DNA of 64,000 nucleotides from positions 3,242,501 to 3,306,500 of the forward strand of contig NC_066603.1 of NCBI RefSeq assembly GCF_905475345.1. The letters are read 5' to 3'. The translations under genes and the position numbers were made by a program. This DNA comes from Vespula vulgaris. Taxonomy: Eukaryota; Arthropoda; Insecta; Hymenoptera; Vespidae. Below are positions 26,811 through 38,309 of this stretch, one piece after another (within the stretch, counting starts at the first letter, position 1; each line of letters starts with the position of its first letter). The notes under the pieces are model-generated. The model did no database searches. It saw only the letters and a list, made by a program, of their open reading frames with translations, and was not told the DNA's origin.

Positions 26811-28106
26811 AAAAATGATATTGACAATTACGTTCGTACGATCTTATACGATCTTTTTTCTACATGTTTTTCTATAATTTTTTATTTTATATCAGACAAT
26901 TTTTTTCTTTTCTCTTTTTATATGAATAAAACTTTGCAAAGAACTCGTTTGAAGAATTTGCATTTTATAAAGTTCGTATTTCTTTTAAGAAAAGTATTAT
27001 AAAATACACTATGTTGCTATGATTAGTGATAACGACGTATTTTTTGTTCCTTTCCTTTTATCGTTTGTATTTATTTATTTATCGTGAATAAGATTTGTCA
27101 ATTTTTAAGAAAGATTACGTCTTCGATGGTTCATTAAAAAAAAAAAAAAAGAAAAACACCTTATCAATCATCGTAAGTAATTATTTGTATAAAAACAATA
27201 AAAGCGAAATTGTTACTTTTTATATAGAGATTTATGAGAAAACAAAAATTACAGAAAAAGTTATAGAAAAATTTGAAGAATTCATTGGAAAGAAAATTAT
27301 TTATTTCGTTATTCCGTCGTCAATCTATTGATAAATTTAGTTTCTTAGAAAAAGAAAAAGAAGATACAAACAAAAAAAAAAAAAAAGAAAACAAGAAATG
27401 AATAGAAGACAATCTTCAAAAAAAAAGAAAAAACTCGTATCCCGATGAGTATTACAATCTTTTATTATCGCCATATATTGTATTATATTAATTAGAAGAT
27501 TTCGTTGTTAACTATTCTAACGATGGATATCAATTCAGTCTTTGTTATTTTCGTGACGCGATAAAAGGGTAATGGAAAATCATATACTTTTCGTTCGCTT
27601 CGCTTTACGAAGTTTACCCTTGTACACTTTCTCTCGGTGGTTATATCGCGTCAGCGACTCATTAATCTTCTCGAAAGTGGCATTAAAGTACACTTAAGAA
27701 AACTAATCGAGAGAATACAGAAGGAGGAAGAAGGACTACCGCTTAAATTATCCACGACGTTGTTCTTCCGCGCAAAGTGATAATCGAAAGTTCGGTAAAT
27801 GAAGAAAGTCTGGATTAAGTTTGAACATTCCACCTGGACAGATTAATTACACATTTTCTCTTGAGCTCTCTTACAATTTACTAATTTACTATCTATTACC
27901 TGTCTTACTTTTTGGATTTAGTATTACTGTATAAGAATGCGACTACAGACGTTCTATTGTATGTACGTATTGTAAGTGATGTGTGTGTGTGTGAGTCGTT
28001 CATTTTGAAAGTTAAGTTCATTTTCTTTTTTTGGTTGTAAAGTATTTAAATATGAAAAGGTCACGTAGAATAATAATTATTGTAAACGTTAACTACGTAT
28101 ATATTC

Positions 28107-28133
28107 TGTGTGTGTGTGTGTGTGTGTGTGTGT
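28107..28133. repeat. (GT)n microsatellite
   Basis: About 13 perfect GT copies. Confidence 0.95.
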
Positions 28134-28247
28134 TAATATATTAGTATATTTTACGTAATATAAAAATTTGGTATATATGAAAGTAATGTAGAAAAAATAA
28201 GAAAAGTAATCTTCTATATTACATATATATTTATAAATACCCTATAA

Positions 28248-28251
<4 letters not shown>

Positions 28252-28298
<47 letters not shown>
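28252..28298. repeat. (AT)n microsatellite
   Basis: About 23 AT copies in an AT-rich neighbourhood. Confidence 0.95.
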
Positions 28299-28305
<7 letters not shown>

Positions 28306-30345
28306 TATTATATTAATCTTTTTTAATGATAAATATATAAAGAAAATTTATATTTTAATATATAAAAATATATATTGATATTTTTTGTATACAGTATATA
28401 TACATACGTATACACATACATACATATATATGTGTATATAAATATTGTATTTTATATAAAATAAGAAAAAAACCTACATTACACACGTACATACACACAT
28501 AACATTACTTTTATATTTTATTCGAAAATAATAACATTACCGATTATTAGATATAATTTCGCGTATTAGATGTCAGTAATTCCAACTATTATTCTCGATT
28601 TATTTAATCGAAAGAAGCCAATGAGACGAGTTATCTATTGTTTCTACGGTTTCTAGCGTTTGTATCACATCGATATAAATCGTTAATCTTCGAAAAAGTT
28701 TCATAAATAAAAGACTGAGCTAAAGTTTCATTCAAATGTACCAGAAACAACGAAAGTAAATACGCATGATCGTTTTTGAAAACTTATGTAGAGAAATTTG
28801 TGTGTATTATTTATAATCAAATGTATTTTAACGAAATTAAAAATAATCGGATGATAATCAAAAATTTGATAAAATGACGAACTTGGTTAAATCTCTTTAA
28901 CATTATTCGATTATTGCCATCCCCCATATTACTTCCTTTTTTCTTTTTTTTCCATTCTTTTCCTTTTTTTTCTTTTTTTTTTTTTTTTTAATTTTGTTCT
29001 CAGCATCTTCGGCTCTTTCTTAAGCAAGATATTACGAAGAATCGAGCAAAGGCGAAACTATCTCGCGTTACTCGCCTGAGAAATGCTGGGGCCCTTAAGT
29101 GGAGAATATTATAGTACATATAGTATACCTATGTACATGTATATACATGTATATGTTATATATAAATGTCGCTGTAACTTGTATACAGAACGGATGGTCC
29201 ATTATATCAAGCATCTCGGGTATCTCCTTGAGATATTCATTTTCTTAAGAAATGTCGTCTAAGTAAAAAATGATTAAAAGAAGAAAAAAAAAAAAAAGAA
29301 AAAGAAACAACCTCTTTTTTTTAAAGAAGAAGAAAAAATGAAAAATGAAATAAAAAGAAAAAAAAAAAAGAAAGAGAGAAAGAAGAAAATAAAAAATGAA
29401 AACTTATAAATACATTTAAAGTTAAAAACTTAGCAAATATTTATTTTTATCTTATTTTGTAATATTCTCTCTTTTGTGAAGTATTTCGAGATATTTAAAT
29501 ATATATATATACATATATATATATATATGTATATATAGGTACATATACATTAGGTGTACACAATTATATTTGTTATAAAATTTAATATATTATTAAGAAT
29601 GATCGAAAATAATCATGAGAGTTATAATGATAAAAATAAAACTATAATACATATCTATTTATATAGAATAAATTTTAATAAAGTAATAGTATAAAAATAT
29701 CGATAGAACAGAAAAAAAAGAAATAAAAAAGAGGATGTAAATAATTCTTTTGAAATATCTTTAAAATCTGTTTCTTTTACAAAATTAATTTAATATTTTC
29801 TAATACGTATTCAATTTCGTGTACCTTGGTATATCTAGTATATATTGATTTGATCAAATAAATAATATCAAAATTTTTCATAGCTCATATTTGATATAGA
29901 TAACGTTAATAATATTCTTTTTTTATCGAAAATCTTTGATATTTTATATCTAAATAAATAACACACTCAATCGTATTTTCTATCGAACAAATGTTCATTA
30001 CACATTTATATCGAATATTTGTAATATTTCATACTTCAATAAATAAATGAAAAACAATTAGCGTTTTATAATTTATATTACATATCTTTTTTTACTGCAA
30101 TATCTCTTAAAATTTTCTATCTAAATAACACATAAAAAACATTGATACAGTTTATATCGAAAATTTCTATATTACTTATTGACCATGCTAATCTATAATA
30201 TATACTTACATAACGCAGATAAACGTTAGAGAGATAAGAATCGATAAAATATATTTATAAAAAAATTCTTCATTTAATAATTCCTTTGTGTATTCTCTCC
30301 TTCATTTAATCCTTTTGTTCTTTTTTTGTTTTTTTTTTAATAAAA

Positions 30346-30720
30346 TTACAAACGTCTCTTCGACCAAATTTTTGCACACCGCGGACAAATATAACGTGCA
30401 TTGGCCGAAGAATCAGAGCGATGAAGACAAGAGAGTGTCGATTTAACGTGAACAATACGACCTTGAGGATATTCTTCAGTTTGTGTATATTTTTCTTCGG
30501 TCAATTTTTTCTTTTGACGACGTTGACTGTTACTGATTGAAAGTCGTTTCGCACTAACTATCGTACGTAATGATTCTAATACCGTTGTACCTTCCGGGAT
30601 TATTCCGGATTCAAAAACGTCTTTTAACGTATACAAGATTACTTGACAAAGCTCCGGATATTCGGTTTTCAAATAATCCCATAATATTTTATAGCTTTCC
30701 ATATGTTCGCCGATATCCAT
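30346..30720 (-). CDS. Uncharacterised 124-aa protein with C-terminal Cys/His cluster
   Basis: I do not recognise this protein family. The start is the ATG at 30,720; its context ACACCATGG is a near-ideal translation start, better than the in-frame TTG nine bases upstream. Composition is balanced and free of simple repeats, unlike every other long frame in the first 49 kb. Residues 1-60 look helical and mildly acidic (Tyr, Leu, Trp, Glu). Residues 65-85 are basic and glutamine/lysine-rich, like a nuclear localisation stretch. The last 30 residues hold C-x-H and, 13 residues later, C-x-x-C, then a basic tail: a possible small metal-binding site, though the pattern matches no zinc finger I can name. 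No signal peptide or membrane segment is seen. An ATTAAA-type poly(A) signal variant lies downstream on the minus strand near 30,305. A nuclear or cytosolic role is a guess. Confidence 0.5.
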   Translation of the reverse strand: MDIGEHMESYKILWDYLKTEYPELCQVILYTLKDVFESGIIPEGTTVLESLRTIVSAKRLSISNSQRRQKKKLTEEKYTQTEEYPQGRIVHVKSTLSCLHRSDSSANARYICPRCAKIWSKRRL

Positions 30721-30753
30721 GGTGTGCAACGAATTAATTTATTTGTTAACGAT

Positions 30754-31501
30754 CTAAAAAGATTTGTCGCATTAGTTTACTCGTTATTATTATAATTATT
30801 TATTTATTTATTTTTTGAACAATCTGTTTACACTCCTACTTGATATTTTGTGTATTTTTTAATTTTGTAATTTGTATCTTTTTTCTTTCTTTCTTTTTTT
30901 TTTTGATTAAAACTTGTAAATCTTTTACTCACTGGTTACACAGTACTGAAACTCCTAGTGATTGCTAGTTAACGGCTTTTGATTCAGGTTCAATACCATA
31001 ATTAACGTGAAATGTATTAATTATAGCATTCGATGTGTTCCTCGCTCGTAGGATTGATTACTGTATTGTTATCGGAAACTTCCTACTGTGTCTTATCGAT
31101 GGGACATTTATGTCGGGTGCGTCTAAATAAACAAGTCAAAACACTTTCTTTTGTAAATAAACGTAAGTAAATGTTCAAACGAGATCAACGTTTATCGTTC
31201 TAATAATATATCATCGAATATGATTTTTAATTTATTTTAAAACATATATATACACACACACACACACGAATAAACAGGTTATAATTGTATAGATGTTTAA
31301 ATAAATATAATTATTATTATAAGTTATATTCGATACGACATATTCTATATCGCTTTTTAATGCTTCACAAGTATAAAAAAGAAATACATGAAAAAAGAAA
31401 ATTCACGTTAATGAAATTATTAATACTACGAAACGTACAAAGTATTTCTATATTTATTAAAGTGAAATAAATGGAAGAAAGTAACGAAAATTAAAACTTA
31501 C
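30754..31501 (-). other. Predicted 5' UTR intron of the 124-aa gene
   Basis: On the minus strand a strong donor (GCA then GTAAGTTTT) lies at 31,501. A pyrimidine-rich acceptor ending TTTTTAG lies at 30,754, 33 bases before the start codon. If used, they remove a 748-base intron and join a non-coding first exon (about 31,502-31,600, minus strand) to the coding exon. An ACAGTCTCG initiator-like phrase lies in that upstream exon. This is inferred from splice-site quality only. Confidence 0.35.
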
Positions 31502-32648
31502 TGCGAGATTTAAACGGCAACGAAGGCTCAAACACGTCTAACTTCGAAGGATGATGGATAATCAATGACAATAGGACGAGACTGTTCGGCGTCTGTGTTT
31601 ACCCCCACTCTTACGATTCTAAATCCATTTATTTATTTAGGTACGTTAAGAAGGACGCTTTGTGTATTAGATACATTTATCTCGCTGTGATTTCTTAACA
31701 TTTTATTTACGTTCTATGTTATTCAGGTATACCGATCGATATATGTAACGTCGAGCACGTAATATATGTATATAAAAGATTTTGTTTTCTTTTTTAGTGA
31801 TCTTTCTCTTTCTGTCTCTTTCTTTCTCGTTCACTGACTGACCTTTTTTGAATCGATGTTAAAATAAAAATATCAAAATTTATTAAATACTTATATTATA
31901 TATATATAAATGTTAATTTCATATCAATTATTAATATAAATTATAAATTAATTATATTTATATAGTAAATTATAATATATATTTATAAAGTACAATTTTT
32001 GATTGAATAATTAAAATATAATGTACATATATATATATATATTACATATAATTTCATGTAATTTTGAATTTTTATATATATATATATATCTGTATATTTA
32101 AAATCTTACTTCATTTCTAAGATAACTACTCAAAACATTCGATCAATATAAAACAGTATACTTTATTAACTCTTATTCCAAATTGATTACAAAAACGTAA
32201 TAAATAATAATAAAAAACAGAGAGAACGTAATTCATTAATCCATAATCCATAAAATCACTACTACATTTTCATTTATAATGTAATATTTAAGATCGAAAT
32301 AACAATTTGTCGAATGATTGTTCGATCCAGTTTTAAAATAAAAGATTCTATCAATATATTAAATATATTATTAACCGATTATAAACCGTTAAGAAATCGA
32401 TCTAATCTTTAGGAAATGTATACTAGTTCACTTTTTCGTGAAAATTCATTCGACCTTTATCGACCTCGTCGTTCTATCCTCCTAGCTCGTCGTCGCGCCA
32501 GGGACTTAATAATAACCAAAATTTATCTACCAGCGGCTTGGCGAACCACCTTCGTGGCATCGCTCTGGGTTTAGTACGTCCTGCTAAGGGGCGAAGGATA
32601 TGATGAACCGTTCTATGGAATAAGAAGAAGAGAAAGAGAGACACACAG

Positions 32649-32654
<6 letters not shown>

Positions 32655-32688
<34 letters not shown>
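32655..32688. repeat. (GA)n microsatellite
   Basis: About 17 GA copies; a second shorter GA run follows at 32,742-32,760. Confidence 0.95.
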
Positions 32689-32690
<2 letters not shown>

Positions 32691-33801
32691 CGAAAGGAAA
32701 GGTGAAGTATCGCTCCATCGTGAGAAGGATATTAAAAAGAAAGAGAGAGAGAGAGAGAGAAGAAAGATGAATTTATAAGATAAAAAAAGAAACTATGGAT
32801 AATATCCATCTTAAAATAAATTAAAAAGAAAAAGAAAGTAATAATCGATATTGTCGATTATCTCTGTTTTTTTTCCTTTTTTCTTTTTGTTTTTTTTTGT
32901 TTTTATATATACATATATACATATATTTATTTAAGGAATGATCAGTATGTGTAAAGTAGAAGAGTGAAGTATAATTTAGGCAATGTAAGATCGATTGTTA
33001 TTGGGAAGAGAAAAGAATATGTTATAACGAAATAGAAATATTATTGGACGGTGAATAAAATATTTTGATCGAACGAAAAAAGATACGAACGATTTTACGT
33101 AGGTATGTGTAAGTGTTACACAATTATCTTATCCGCCGAGGTCACGATTAAATGTGCTAAGCGTATTAAAATTATTATCGAGGTCAAACGTTTTCTGAAC
33201 GAATTGATGATATAATCCGTTGTAATTCAATTTTCTTTTCTTTTTCTTTTTTTTTCTTTTTTCTATCTCATTAAACGTTCACTAGAAATTATATCTGTAT
33301 AATCGTGAAAGTTGTAATATTAGTATTATGTATTACGATATAATTATATCGTATCGAAACAATGCAACTATAGCTTTGAATGATGGAACATGAGAATAAT
33401 CGAATATTAAGTAACAATTAATTAGATGACGATAAAATGAAAGATAATGTATACATATGTATATAAATGTTCGAGTTTAAAGTTATATAAATGGTGTTAT
33501 AGAAGATTGAATTTTTATCTAGAATTTCATTAATACGAATTTACTTAAAAGTAATATACTTACAAGTACCTACATGTATATACATATATAAATATATATA
33601 ATTTAGAACTAAATTATGATAAAAAATTTGTACGAAATAAGACAGAAGTTTTCGTGTATTTTCGAATGAAATTTATACGTATGAATGAATAATCGTAACT
33701 CGTATTAATATATTCTAGTAAATAGGAACGAGTTGTTCGAAAGATTTTAAATAAAGAGAGAGAACGAGAGAGGAAAGGAGAGATAGAAAATGAGAAAAAA
33801 A

Positions 33802-33803
<2 letters not shown>

Positions 33804-33844
<41 letters not shown>
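33804..33844. repeat. (GA)n microsatellite
   Basis: About 20 perfect GA copies. Confidence 0.95.
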
Positions 33845-33847
<3 letters not shown>

Positions 33848-33936
33848 CATCGAAAGAAATGAACCGTACGTAATATCCTCGTGTCGTGATTTCTCAAAAA
33901 GAGCTAGAGATCTCAAATAATCGTCATTACTTTAGA

Positions 33937-34335
33937 AATAAAGAAAGAAAGAAAGAAAGAAAGAGAAGGAGAGAGAGAGAGAGAAAGATAGAGAAAAAGA
34001 GAGCGAAGAAAATTCGATGGAAAAAGACGAAAGGATCGAAGAGATGCTGCGAACGCGAACCGAATAAACTTTCTTTCTTTCTTTCATCTTATTCTTCTTA
34101 CTTTAAAGAAAGAAAATTAATCGGTCGAGAGAAAGATAGAATGTCAGAAAAAGATTGGGATGGTAAAATTGGGAGAAAGAGAGAGAGAGAGAAATATATA
34201 ATATCAGAGAAAGAAAGAGAGAGAGAGAGAGAGAGAGAGGGAGAAAGTGATAGGGAGATAGAACGTTAGAGAAAGAGAAAGATAGAATATTAGGAAAAAA
34301 GAAAGCAAGAAAGAAAGAGAGAGAAAGAGAGAGAC

Positions 34336-34355
<20 letters not shown>
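33937..34355. repeat. Purine-rich compound tract
   Basis: GAAA, GA and GAAAAA steps with short mixed interruptions, ending in GA then a perfect AT run (34,336-34,370). The overlapping frames on both strands are artefacts. Confidence 0.85.
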
Positions 34356-34368
<13 letters not shown>

Positions 34369-35902
34369 TATAAAAAAAGGGGAAAAAAAAGGGACGAAGA
34401 AAGGGCAATAAAAACAGGGTTGGAAGAATATTAAAGAGGCAAGTGCTCGAAACGAGCGAGAGTATGGTTGTTCTGAATGAAATAAGACAGAGAGAGAAAG
34501 AGAATAAAAGAGAGAAAGAGAAAGAGAGAGAGAGACGATATTCGCCAGATCTCTTCTCGTGTTAAGTTTATAAGATACTTGTCTAGCTTTGTGACTACGT
34601 ATATCTTGTCCCTTGGAATGACGGTAGGGTAATAAAGGCGAGAGACACGCGACCACCATCCACCTCTATAGATACTTATTCGCAAGACAGGGAAATAATA
34701 AACGGTTGCCTAGTTCAAAATCAAGCTTTTGAAGGGACCCTAACTGGACCACTCCAGATTTTGTCTACGTCCTCGAGCAGACTCCCGTTTCTCTTTTCGT
34801 CATCACTTCGAGAAAATAACGAGAGTACTTAGGAATAATTTCAGATAAGATTGCAAAGGACGAAAAATGAAATCTGTTGTTTATACTCGATCTAAAAATT
34901 ATCTTCTTATTTGTCTCTCTCTTTCTCTCTCATTCTCTCGTTTCTTTCTCTTTCTTAAGTTTTTACTTTATCCTTCACTCGTTCTCGTTTCAATTAATTT
35001 TTTTCTACTTATTGTATTCATAAGTCTCGTTTTTTGTCTTTTTTATATTTTTTGTTTTTTAATAGATAAAAGTAGGTAGACGTACACTGTGTTTAAAGTA
35101 ACGACTGTATATTATATATCGGATATAAACAAATTTTGAACGGTTCGTTTGGACGACAAATAATTTTTGTATAGTTTCATATGTATTATTTGTTTCATGT
35201 ATTATTATATATGTTTTTTTTTTTTTCTATATGTATCTTACATAGTTCTATATGTATTTTTATTTTATATATAAATTTATATAATGCAAGTATAATGCGA
35301 TAACGATGATGTAACTATTACGAAATTTGAAAAGATCAAATTTCGCTCTTCGTGTATATTATCTTAATCTTATCTCGAATTTAATGAACATCTCGAGAAT
35401 TTTTGAATTTTATCTGAAGAATATCAACACGATGACGACGAAGATGAAGTTCGAAAACGGATATTCATTTATCCGTTCTTTTCTTTTCGATATATCGATA
35501 TAACAGTTATATTCTTTTGCGCATCTTTATAAGTTATATGTGTATCCACAAGATAGAATAAGAAAAGTGAAAGAAAAAGGAGGAAAAGGGAAGAGGGAAA
35601 CGAATAATATGCAAAAAGCTATTGTCGTGAAAACTAGTGAAAAAGTAGTAAAGCTCCGCGAGCTCGAAGTGTGCTCGTTACTTGCGGGGGTTGTTCTTTT
35701 AAGAAACATCCCCTACGTTCTTCCTTTTCCTGTTAGCGAACGAACGAGTCGACGTTTCAATGTATGCGTATACATATTTCTTTATTATACGTATATGTAT
35801 GTATATGAGCTATATATAAGACGAGCCCCAACATAATAAATTTAACTCAAGAAATTTATAACTCAAAAAAGATCAATGAATACAATAATAATAATAATGA
35901 TA

Positions 35903-35941
35903 AAAATTCTTTCAATCAAAGTAATAAGATTTTTTAAAATA

Positions 35942-35989
<48 letters not shown>

Positions 35990-36112
35990 GTAGTAGTAGT
36001 AGTAGTAGTGGTTGTAGTAGTAGTAATAGTAGTAATACAAATTTTTTCAATCAAAGTAATAAGATTTTTTTTTAAATAATAATAATAATAATAATAGTAA
36101 TAATAATAATAA
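35903..36112. repeat. (AAT)n/(TAG)n flanked by a direct repeat
   Basis: A unit of about 35 bases (TTCAATCAAAGTAATAAGA core) occurs at about 35,907 and again at about 36,045. Each copy is followed by AAT triplets. The first copy's tract changes from AAT to TAG and then breaks up before the second copy. Confidence 0.85.
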
Positions 36113-36800
36113 TATTCGATGTTAATTATAATATTAATATTAATAATATAATCAGAAAGAGAAATAGAGAAAGAGAATGTTAAAGAGAGAGAAAAAGAAA
36201 GACAGTAGTAAAGAGAGAGAGAAAGAGAAAGAGAGAGAAAAATATAATAGTAAAGAGAGAGAGAGAGAGAGACAGAGAGAGAGAGAGGAGACTGACTGAT
36301 ATATAGGGAAGAAGAGAGCAAGAGAATCGAAGAGGAAGGTATAGTAAAAGCTGACGTGGTCGTCTAATGGACAGCAAACAGGACAGTGTTGTAGGTAAGC
36401 ATGACATAGGGTATATATATGTATATATATATATGTGTATATATATATATATATATCGTGTATGTAAACTCGTACATGTAACACCCATGCTTCTTCTTTG
36501 TTTCTCTCTCACTTGTTCCCTTCTATCTCCTTCTTCATCCCATCCCATCCCATTACGTTGCACCATCATCCCTCTTTCTCTAATGCTATAGATTCCACGA
36601 ATAATTTCTGTTCGATTAAACGAATAAATTGATCGTACTTCGACGATTAGAAGTATTCGTCTAAATCATATTTCTTCCTCGCATTCGAGCAATAACTTTA
36701 AATGATTATTACGAAACGATATAAGATATGATTGTTAATAAAAAAAAGAAGAAAAAAGGAGAATACAAATATACAATATAAAATTAACTGATTAGATAGA

Positions 36801-36802
<2 letters not shown>

Positions 36803-36839
<37 letters not shown>
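36803..36839. repeat. (AT)n microsatellite
   Basis: About 18 AT copies. Confidence 0.95.
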
Positions 36840-36842
<3 letters not shown>

Positions 36843-38073
36843 GATAGGATAATATAATATAAAATATTAATTAATGATTGAAAAATAATTAATGAATAAT
36901 AATAACGATAGAACTGAAAAATCTGAGAAATTTACTTAAAAATCATTATCTATCATCTTATTAATTATTCTCTATCATTTTATTATATTAATATTACAAA
37001 ACATACCGCATGTTTCTCAGCAGAGACGTATCTAAGACCGAAGAAAAAAAAAAAAATTATCGAGGTTACGACGGGTCCGTAAAAATTCTCCACCCCTTCT
37101 CACCCTCGAGAAACATAACATTAACTCGTATTTTTCTACGAGAAGGATCAAACGTTCCAACTATAAGGAAATAAAGAAAAAAACTATTGGACGTCAAAAT
37201 TAAATTAAACGAACAAGAAAGAAGAAAAAAAAAAAAGGGACTATAAAATTAGAATAATACTCATACATAGATATATACGTACGAGAAAGAATGATGTATG
37301 TTAACGATAGACACAATTTAAGTCTTTGTTTTTCATTGATAAGATAAAGAAAAATTGACGTATCGTTAACGAAAAGATCAATCGATTATAACGACGACGA
37401 CGATGACGACAAAGACGATGGTTGATTTCTATCGGTTTAATCGTTCATTCGATAATAATATCGAGCACGAAATTCTTCGAGAGAATTTGTGACTATCGTT
37501 TTGTAAACGAGATAGGTAATAATGTCGTTTCAAGGATCTCTTCTTCTTACGAGATGGTGAAGAGGGAAGGAAGGAATGAAGGGAGAATGGAGAGGGAAGA
37601 GGAAGGAGAGAGATAGAGAAAAGAAGGGGATTGAAACGATGGACGAAGGAAGGATGCAAGGAGTCTTCTGACAAAATCTAGTTAGACCAGACACGACCAT
37701 CCCTTGTCTCTCTCTCTCTCTCTCTTTCTTTCTCTCTCTTTGTCTTTCTTCAAAGCGTTTGAACTATCGGAAAAAGGACGGATACCAAAAGACCGAGCAA
37801 TTTTCAGCTCGAAACTAACAGTATAGTTATAGGTAAGCAACTAGGTGTATTCTCTGTTGATTTGTCTTGGTATATTCCTTTTGTAATAGTATTGATAGGA
37901 AAAAGTGTAGATGAGTTCGGGGGTGAGTACGTAGATGGAATCGATAGAAATGACAACCGGTCTAAGATTATCGCGTCTTCCGAATTTAAATGGCCCTGTT
38001 CAAAGGGGGAAAATTTAATCGAATCAATCGGATCCAATTAACCGCACCCCTATAGAAAAAGAAAGGAAGAGAG

Positions 38074-38078
<5 letters not shown>

Positions 38079-38120
<42 letters not shown>
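38079..38120. repeat. (GA)n microsatellite
   Basis: GA run with one GGG interruption. A CT run of opposite strand bias follows at 38,278-38,306. Confidence 0.95.
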
Positions 38121-38265
38121 AAGACGAGTCTCACCTTTACACTTTGCTGCTGAAGGCGAACGAATCATCCCCTTGAGAATCTCCAAGCTATAGTTCTTTT
38201 AAAGTATTCGAACGTAAAGTAATATTGATTTTTTTCTTCTTTCTCTTTTCTTCTTTTTCTTTCTA

Positions 38266-38309
<44 letters not shown>

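Larger units (their letters stand above)
16435..30345. other. Gene-free desert with dense microsatellites
   Basis: I see no supportable gene over nearly 14 kb. Non-repetitive islands lie at about 19,550-19,680, 20,690-21,010, 22,470-22,630, 24,540-24,770, 27,540-27,850 and 29,000-29,110. The rest is AT-rich filler and simple repeats listed separately. The 188-codon frame at 24,526-25,092 begins in ordinary sequence but ends in CT and ATT repeats, and has no recognisable feature. Confidence 0.55.
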
